DNA of 64,000 nt from Symmetrospora coprosmae (lineage: Eukaryota > Basidiomycota > Cystobasidiomycetes > Symmetrosporaceae). The translations under genes and the position numbers were made by a program. Location: contig VUYT01000011.1 of NCBI GenBank assembly GCA_008802785.1, forward strand, positions 372,001-436,000, in the 5' to 3' direction. This document shows positions 56,315-64,000 of this stretch, piece after piece (position 1 is the first letter of the stretch; each line of letters starts with the position of its first letter). The notes beneath the pieces are model-generated. The model was not told where the DNA came from, ran no database searches, and worked only from the letters and a program-made list of their open reading frames with translations.

Positions 56315-59300
56315 AAATGTGCGTGGTGCGTCCGCATTTGCTGTATGCCTTGCTGCTGCTGCTGAAAGGCCTGCATTGCGGGTTCCTGTGGAGCCAGCTG
56401 TATAGGTACCTGATGAGGCGGCCGAGCTTGTGGCTGCATGTGCGGCTGCGCCAACCCATTGTTACTGGCCTGCAGCTGTGTCGTGCCGCTCTGCCGTTGT
56501 TGCACGTCGTTCTGTGCTATGTGGCTATGGGCGCCGCTCATCGGAGAGGGCCGGCCTTGGGGACTGACTGACGCGAAGCTCGGCTGATGCACACTCAGGA
56601 GCGGACTGGAGCTGTGCTGCCCAGATTGGCGTTGCTGCGCCATGGGAGCCGGATGCTGTTGTTGAGCTCCAGATGCGGATACCTTCAGCGGTGGAGCTTG
56701 CCCTTGTGCCGGAGCTGACAAGGGTGGAGTCATCCTTCCGAATTGCGTTGTGAGAGGCGTCGACACTCTACGGGCGCCGCCTGACTGGGCCAAGCCGCCG
56801 GATAATGGCATCGATGGATCGCCGTTGGTGACACTTCGATGCTGCTGCTGCTGCTGCTGTGATTGCTGCTGCCTTTGTGAACCCGATGCGGCCAACGGCG
56901 ATGGCACAACTGGGGTGTTCTCGCAAAAAGCAACTGAAGGCACGATCGGCGCAGCCGAGGCCGGACGGACATGAGGCACTCCAAGGGACGGAGACGATGA
57001 GGCGCCCTTTGTATAGGGGACGTTACGTCAGTAGCCGCTGTGTCGATGCACCTCATCGCAGTGGCAACAGCAGGAGTCTCACCGGGCTTGTAGACAATTG
57101 CGCCAATGAGGGATGGTCCAGACTGACGTGTCGTCTCTGCCCAGCAGCGCTCTGACTCGAGGTACGCGCTTGTCCAGATGCAGGATGACCGAGGCCCACG
57201 GACGAGCTCGCACTAGTCGGTAGAGACTGGCGGAGGTTTGCGGCACTAGCCTGGGGGGCTCCGCTCATCGTGCGGCGATGCAGATTCTCCTGCCTCAAGC
57301 GGATTTGCTGCTGGATCTGGTCGGTCCCTGTCGGTGGCTGCGAGGCTGCGCGATGACCGATAGCGGCTGGACCTTGATGGGTAGGCACTGTGCTTGTCCC
57401 TGCCTGCGCAGACTGCATAGCAAGCACAACGGGGTTGATGGTGACGACCGCGCTTGCGCGGTCAGAAGAGCTGGGAGGTGGTGCGCTAACTGCTCCAGGT
57501 CGGACCGGAGCTCCAGACGCGAGCTGAGAGCGTAATGTCTCCGCTCCTGCAGGAAGCGGGGTTGAAGCAGCTAAGCCTGCGGGAATCTGTTCCGACGCAC
57601 TGCCATTGCCTGTCCCTGTCGCTGTGCCTGACGTCTGCTGCGCTGATGCAACCGCAGGATGAGAGGAATCCCATGCATTCAGCTCTTTCTGCGTCGCTCC
57701 GCTGTGGACGAGAGCCTCGCGTTCCTTGCGCAACTGAACGATTCCTTCTTCAATACCTTTCGCGGTTCTGGCTGCGTTGAGCGCCGCTCTCTGTGCCATA
57801 GTGAGTGGAGAGGCAACAGTCCCAACGCCTGAGTCGAGTAGGCTTGCGATCTCGCGCGAAGGAATGTAGAAATAAGGCTTCGAGCGGTTGGGACCGGTGT
57901 TACCCTGGTCTGGTATCTGGCCGGACATCTGGACAGCAGGTGCTGGCGTTGTTTTCGGAGGTGGGCCGGCCCGCGTCGAAGCCGGAGTCGGGCCCTGCAG
58001 GGCATTTGGCACGGCTGCGACAGCTCCTGGTGCGGCACCAGCTACCGGTGCCTTAGCTGGACCCGGACCAAGATATACAGGAAGGATGCCCGGAGTCACG
58101 CGTGGCTCGCGTATCGGAGCCATGAAGTCTGGGAAGAGCGGCTTGAGCTTGTGGACGGGCAGCATGGGCTTGAGCGTGGGGTCCGTGATGGAGCTCGCGC
58201 CGTGCTGATATTGCGTAACTCTCGCCTGCTCTTGTGGTTCTCCTGCTGCCGAGATGGGCATCTGATCCGGTACGGCGGTTGCGGGCGCCGCTGTTGTCGG
58301 AACCGACACGGCAGCAGCAGCGGCGGCGGCGGCGGCGACGGTAGTCTGCACGGCAGCTGCTGCCTGTGCTGCCTGAGGGGCTTGTCGAGCATGTCTTCTC
58401 GCCTCCCGATCCTTCGCAAATCTAGCCAGCGCCTTCTTATCCTTGTCACTGTCCGATAGCCATCTCGCCACCTCCGCAAAGGCGGCTCGACGGTCTCCCC
58501 CTGCCTTTTGCTGATCCATCAGCCGACGATTCAAAAGGCTATCCAGCTCGTTGAAAGTGTCGAGCCATACGTCGCCTGACCCTGTGCCTGTGCCCGAAGC
58601 GGGGCCAGGCAGCGCAGACGGCTTCGCTTGTGGCACGCTCAGTAGCGGAGCGGAGGCTGTGCTGGCGGCTGAAGCAGGCTTGAGCTGAGACGGCCCTGGC
58701 GCATTTGTTGACGACTGCAGGGCCTGCGCGGGGGCCACATTGCTAAGTGCCGGCGTTGTCGATGGGCCGGCAGCCCCTCTCGATTGCTGCACTGACATCG
58801 GCTTCGGCGCAATGGCCGTGTAGGCTTTCTGCATCGCCTGCAAGCGTCTCTGCGCCTCATGTAGAACGGCCGAAGCTGCGGCGCTGCTGAGCACATTGAC
58901 AGCGGGCTGGTGAGTCAGGATCGGGCCAGCTGGAGGTAGATGCGGAGCAGTCGGGACTGAAGGTATTGAGCCGGACGGAGGCGGCATCATTGTATGATGC
59001 AGAAGGGGTTTCGGTGGAGAATAGACGGCATGCGCAGCCATTCCTGGAGCAGCGTCCCGTGCAGGCGTGCCATTCGCTCCTTGAGGCTTCGAAGCACTTG
59101 TGGCAGCCGCTTGAGTACTGCCAGGTTGCCGCTCATACGTCAGCTGGGTGATGGCGCTCGCTGACCGTCGTCGATGCGCGTTCTTTGCCGTAAGCTCTTC
59201 GTCCGAGCTATCGTAGATCTCGATGACGTTGGTTGGCTGGGGTCTAGTCCTAACCGCTGCTGGGGCCAGACTCGTTCTTGGCGCGTTGAAAGCGTTCGAG

Positions 59301-61626
59301 ATGGGTGCGTCGCTCGTTGCGTTGGTGATGGGTGACACAGTCTTCCCGTTGGCAGCTATAGGCAATAGAGACTTGGCAGGCGGTGGTGTGGGTGAGCGAG
59401 AGGCAGATTGGATTGTGGGCGCCACGACGGCCGACTGCAGAGCGGTGAGGGGCGGCGCTGCCGCCGGGACAGGCGGACTTATCTCTGCAGGAGGCATGGC
59501 TGACTTGAACTCCGCCGCAGAAGTAGAAGCATTGCCACCAGCCGGAGCCGGTGACGGCAGCTGCTGCGTAAAGCCCGTAGTCGGGCGCAGCGGCGTACCC
59601 CGCCGAGGCCCAAACATCTGCGCCAGAGTGGGATTATCGATAGCAGTTGCATTCGCTGCAGTGATAGATGGCGAGACGACTTTTGGCGAGGCATCGGCGG
59701 CCAAAGCTGCCTTGGAGCGAGCATGGGCGGGACTACCAGGCGGAGGAGGCGTAGAGCGCTGAGTAGCCGCTCGTTGACGTTTCTCCCTGTGCCCATCTTC
59801 TTGCGTCGCTTCGCTAGAGACAAGTCTCTTTGCGCTCCCGACATCCTGCGCGGGCCTCTTCTCCACCTTGTCTGTTTCACTCGCCGCCTGCTCCGTCTCC
59901 CCTATTTGCTGCTTTGGCTCCAGCTGCTTCGGGCCTGATTGCTCCGGGCGCACGACGTCCATTTCAAAGCTCGGTGGTAACACGCCTGGCTCCCTTGCCT
60001 GCGTCGCTACTGGCACGGCAGGGACCGCATCCGTAGCGGGCACAGCCGCCCACTTCGATCTTGCAGGCTCCGAAATCCCGGTCGGCGCAGCAGGTGCCGG
60101 CGAATCGCTCTTCTTGCGCTTCCGCGAAGCTGCCACCACGTAGGCCGCTTTGACAGCTTCGTCCTCGCTGCTCGTAGCGGGCGTCGGCAGCTTGTGATGG
60201 ACGCGTGTTGTCTCCTTCGGCGGCATGCTGCTCCCTTCCAGACTGTCTGTCGCTTCGTGCTGGTCTGACGCAATGGCCGGTGACCCTTCCTGCGTGGGCC
60301 CGCTGGTAGTCCTCGCAGTCCGTGGGGAAGTCTGTCCATTGACCTTCGCGTTGGCTGAAGGAGCCTCAGAACCGTTGACGGGCGGCACAGACAACGGCGC
60401 CTTGTCCTCCGCCTCTTGCAACACTGGGCTGGCCTCGGAGCGAGGCAGTTCTGCCGATGTTTCCTTCTGCGTATCCGCGGTAATGTACTGCACATTAGCC
60501 TCCTCGGCCGGTTCAGACGACAGCTTGGCCCGGCGTGCCTGTAGCTCCTCGTATCTGCAGGTCCATGCGCGATTGACCAAGCGTCAGCGGGTGCGGCTGA
60601 TCCGTCATCGATCAGGAAGAGCCTACCTCGCCAGCATGTCGGAAGACGATGTCAGAATAGCGCGCGTTGCACCGAGCTGAAACAGGTCCTCCTGGAACAG
60701 GTGCGCCTGCCCGCCCTGCAGGCGCTTGACAAGATGCGCGTACTCTGCATTGATGCAGCTCTTGACCTCGTCGAGCATGCCGAGGATCTTGCGCCTGTTC
60801 TCCGGCGCCCACTGCTCGGTGAAGATGTGATGCCTGGCAGGCACAACACGTCGGACCCGCACGTGAAATCAGCCAAAGAACGCTCGGGCCTATGCATCGC
60901 GCAGAATCAGAAGGACGCACGCAAAAAGGAGGATGAGGTTGTTGGACAGCGGCAGTGCCCGCCATTCTGGATCCTGCTTGCTGCAGAAGTCCCGCAGCGC
61001 CCCGAAGCTCTTGCGGATGGATGCGGCCCGAGACGGATCTATGGCGTCGGCGTGCCGCTCGATGGCTGCGAGGGCAGCTGCTTCGTAGCGAGCGGCTGTG
61101 CGCGCATGAGACGGTGAGTTGCGATGTTGTGAGTGCGGATGCCCGGGAGCGCCGAGCGGGTCCGAGTGCGCGATGGTGTTCAGACATGGTCATGTCCGCG
61201 CGTGTCCATAGGCGTCGGACGTCCAGCGGAACGCGGAGGTTCAGAGGAATTTGCAGCATCGACAGGGTGGGAGAGAGTACAGTACGATGCGTCTCAGCCA
61301 TGACCAATGCGTGTCCATGTATGCTGCAGTCGCTGCCTGCGCGCACCCTTGTTGCCCTTGCCCAGGAGGTACCGGTGGAGCTCCTGCGCCAGCGTAATGG
61401 CCTGGTTCTCGCCGCTCTCGAGGATGAGCTGCGACAGCTCCATCGCCTCATCGCTGAGCATCTTCATCATCATCATGGCAGCGACTGCTGGCTGCTGTCG
61501 TCGCTGTCGCTGTCGCTGCTTCTGCTGCTGCTGCTGCTTCTCCGCCACGCCGTCCAAGTCACGCGTCCGTTTCCGCTTCCTGGAGTCGGGCGAATGCGAC
61601 GACGACGGACCGAGCGCACCAGCCAT
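55376..61626 (-). CDS. Very large Gln/Pro/Ala-rich nuclear-type protein
   Basis: Not recognised. One gene is inferred because the frames join over GT-AG introns: the frame ending ...SLAQLSTSP at about 57,09x joins GASSSPSLGVPHVRPASA, and RRFVDYVG near 55,720 joins EKQQLLKAQWLMQQHQ; estimated total about 1,900 residues. The N-terminus is MAGALGPSSSHSPDSRKRKR (basic, NLS-like), then a helical domain: DEAMELSQLILESGENQAIT, AARYEAAALAAIERHADAID, IRKSFGALRDFCSKQDPEWR, FTEQWAPENRRKILGMLDEV and QLGATRAILTSSSDMLARYE. The middle 1,100 residues are Pro/Ala/Ser/Thr-rich with scattered basic clusters. The Gln-rich C-terminal part has a poly-Gln tract, then a short ordered segment (ELDALNRLYHRQRVFDGYAK) and a coiled coil (QEELVRVKQQYAQLQEMQ). 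Composition suggests a chromatin or transcription scaffold. Exons in the first kilobase are approximate. Confidence 0.6.
56263..56313. repeat. CTG/CAG trinucleotide repeat (poly-Gln)
   Basis: About seventeen CTG-type triplets on the plus strand, nearly pure, encode a Gln tract on the minus strand in the large Gln-rich protein. Confidence 0.95.
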
Positions 61627-61827
61627 AACGCTGGTGCTGATGCTGATGCTGATGCTGATGCTGTCCTCCTGCTCAAGAAGAGCAGCGTCCAGCCGTGTCA
61701 GATGGCCATCTTGGTGGTGGACAGCAGCGTGTAGAAGGGCAAGAGGGAGACGCGCTTAGGCTTGCGAGCAACGACAGGGGACATGCAAGGCACTGCGTTG
61801 CTTCAATCGTACAAGCGCGCACAGCAT

Positions 61828-64000
61828 CTACTCGTCATCATCGTCATCATCCCCATCCTCCTCCTCGTCCTCCGACACGTCCAGCCCAGCTTCCTTCATC
61901 CTGGCCTTGTCTGCTCTCCGCTTCGAGCTGAGCTCCTCGAGCAGCACAAGCAGGTCCTCCTGCTCCTTCTCCGCGTCCGTCTTACTCGCGTCCTCGTCCT
62001 CGTCATCGTCACCATCGCCGTCCGCGCCACTCTTCCCTGCAGCGCGAGATGATGGCTGCGCTGGTGGCGCCGGCGGCGGAGGCGGCGTGCGCGGTCGCGC
62101 CTTCTCCGCATCGAGTGCCGCCCGCGCCTCCTCGAGCTGCTTCTCCAGCGCGCTCTTCTCGCCTTCGAGCGCCTCGACCCGCGCTCTCTCCGTCGCCGCC
62201 CCCTCGCGCGCCTCGGCCACCTCCGTCCTCAAGCCCGCCAGCTGCCCTGTGAGCTGGCTAATCTCGCGCGACAGGCCATTGCGCTCTTCGTCCTGCTCGG
62301 CAGACATGTCCAGCAGCCGCTGTCGCAGCTCCTCCATTTCCTTCTTTTGCTCCTGCACCGCTGACCGCAGACCCGCAATGAGCTCGAGCGATTCGGTAGA
62401 GTCGCCGCCCGCTGCCCCAGACGAAACGGATGCTCCGGGGTCGAGGAGGATGGACCGTTGAACGGACACTGCGGTACCCAGAGCAAGTGAGGTGGTGAGA
62501 GGATCAGCAGGACCGCCAGAGAGACATAGCAGGCTTGCAGGACCCACAGTAGTTGTTCTTGAGATACTCGACAAACGCCCAGTCGAACCAGATCCCATCT
62601 TCCGCGGCGTTGGCGCTGTCCTCGTCGTCGGCCATCTCGAGGATATCGGGCCGGACGTTCTTGAAGCGCACGTCCTCGCGCAACCGCAGGATCCGGTTTG
62701 CGAAAACGTCGGGCCCCACTCTGCTCTGCAGGATTGGATGCAGCGTTGCACGCGTAACGGACCCGGGCTCCCGGTTGTACTCGTACAGGATGCCGAGCAG
62801 GAACGCCGACAGCCCTTGTACGACGCTGTCGACGCCGGAGGTCTGCGTGATGGGCTGGATGAGCTGCGGGCGCCGACAATGTGGAAATGTTCAGTCAATG
62901 TCTGACAAAGCTCGGACTTGTAAGCACGGCGCGTGGCCACGCCACGCTCACCACCTGCAGATTCGACCCTTCGCTCAGGAATTCCTTGACCGTCTTTGGG
63001 CTCTCCCACGTCCACACGCACAGCACCATGAGATACCCGACCATGACGCGGCTCCACTCGCCCAGGAGCGCCAGGTGCGACCCCGCCGTGGCGCCCGCCA
63101 TCCCGCTCGCGGTGGCCGCGAGCTGGCTCTGCTCGCGCTGCGCCATCATGAGGTTGCCCACGATGACATGCACCAACCCCGTCTTGTCCTCCTCGTCTTC
63201 CTCCGTACCCGCCTCGCCAGCTGGCGGGGAAGGCGAGCGCGCCTCCGGAGCGTCCGAGATCTGGATGTCGCGCGCGACGCGCTTGCACGCCTCGGTGTTG
63301 CGCAGCAGGTGACAAAAGAGCAGGCACGAGAAGACGGTCGCGTGCGCGTCAAACGGCATGGCCGGGCTCGTGCTCGGCAGCGTCTTGAGGCCCGCGAGGA
63401 GGAGCGAGCCGGCCGACTGGGACGAGTCGGCTGCGTTTTCGCATATCCTCAGCCCAGATTCTGCTCTAGTGCTCGAGTGGGAGGAGGGACCCGCACTCAC
63501 TGCCCGGCGGACCAGCCATGCCCGACACAATCGTGACCTGCGCGTCCGGATTGCCCACGACATACCCTTCGAACGCGCGGACGGCCCCCGCGCGCAGCTT
63601 GAGGTTCTCGCGCTCGTTCGGGTCCGTCTCTGAGCCCGGTTCGCCCTCGATCGCCATGCCCACGAGGGCGAGGACGGCGCTGACGGGCCTGGCGCGCTGC
63701 CATCCGTGCGCGGGCGGGTCGTACGACCGCGAGGGATCGGGCGCGGATGACCCAGGAATCAGAGGCATGACGTGTAAGGAAGAGAGGAAGTCCTGGTTCT
63801 GCGGTGACGAGGCGAAAACGTCGGCGAGCGTGTTGAGCGCCAGCGTCTTGAGCGACGGAGGGGCGGTCGATGCGAGGGCCAGCTCGATCAGACAGTGCGT
63901 GAGGCCGGCTGCGAGGAGGGCGCGCTGTAGGGTACAAAGGAAGACTGGGATGGTAAGCCTCGATTTGTTTGCGGGAGCATGCAGACGATCCAGCTCGCTG
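61828..64000 (-). CDS. USO1: Uso1/p115 vesicle-tethering protein (5' part outside window)
   Basis: Golgin-type tether that docks ER-derived COPII vesicles at the Golgi. The gene enters from the right edge, so its N-terminal part is missing. Visible head-domain segments include LTHCLIELALAST, LKTLALNTLADVFASSPQNQ, HGWQRARPVSAVLALVGMAI, LRAGAVRAFEGYVVGNPDAQ, RVGPDVFANRILRLREDVRF and DWAFVEYLKNNY. After the head comes a coiled coil (LIAGLRSAVQEQKKEMEELR, REISQLTGQLAGLRTEVAEA) and an acidic end (DVSEDEEEDGDDDDDDE), the expected Uso1/p115 order. The coiled coil is only about 120 residues, far shorter than in budding yeast and closer to p115. Several introns interrupt the head. The stop lies about 200 bp from the start of the next minus-strand gene. 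Confidence 0.85.

Overview
The window is nuclear DNA of an intron-rich fungus, most likely a basidiomycete. Coding sequence is broken by 58-110 nt introns with GTGAGT-like donors, CTGAC/CTAAC-like branch sites and YAG acceptors. Genes are dense on both strands. The gene set is fungal: a VelB-like velvet factor, an Ace2/Swi5-like zinc-finger factor, Mex67, Ste24, Cia30 and a Pin1/Ess1 isomerase. Med25 and a UPF0598 protein argue against a budding yeast. I cannot fix the genus; an Ustilaginomycotina-like smut relative is only a guess. I saw no transposon, virus-like element, tRNA, rRNA or CRISPR array.

Layout. 0.5-5.5 kb (+): one long multi-exon gene of unknown function with a Gln-rich/coiled-coil N-terminus and a GATA-like Cys4 finger at its end. 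5.5-8.75 kb (-): CENP-S/MHF1 and the mRNA exporter MEX67. 8.75-13.0 kb: a gene-poor stretch, probably the long upstream region of the velvet gene. 13.0-16.0 kb (+): VelB-like factor whose velvet domain is split by a very long insertion. 16.4-28 kb: a largely mitochondrial neighbourhood, with a PPR protein and ARH1 (adrenodoxin reductase) head-to-head, then an unknown gene, STE24, a UPF0598 protein and mitoribosomal mS23/RSM25. 28.2-33.8 kb: MED25, then a Gln/Ser-rich orphan. 35.3-38.8 kb: thiamine pyrophosphokinase and a SIS-domain protein, divergent. 39.1-40.7 kb: an HpxO-type FAD urate hydroxylase. 41.7-44.3 kb: a bZIP factor and ESS1, divergent.

44.3-49.4 kb holds the most unusual feature: a tandem pair of paralogous genes encoding alternating C2HC and CGW/CGH-type C2H2 zinc fingers followed by long Pro/Ser-rich tails. 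In the second copy all four introns are phase 2 and each cuts inside a finger, so every internal exon is symmetrical and could be duplicated without a frameshift. The duplication also carried the last 16 codons of ESS1, which remain as a footprint in front of the second copy. The first copy looks partly decayed.

49.7-64 kb: an Ace2/Swi5-like factor, CIA30 (divergent from it), a roughly 1,900-residue Gln/Pro/Ala-rich protein, and the 3' part of USO1, which runs off the window.

No single operon-like pathway links the genes. The nearest to functional grouping is the mitochondrial block at 16-28 kb and the set of chromatin/transcription regulators spread through the window. Exon boundaries are given where reading frame and splice signals agree; elsewhere only the outer span is given.
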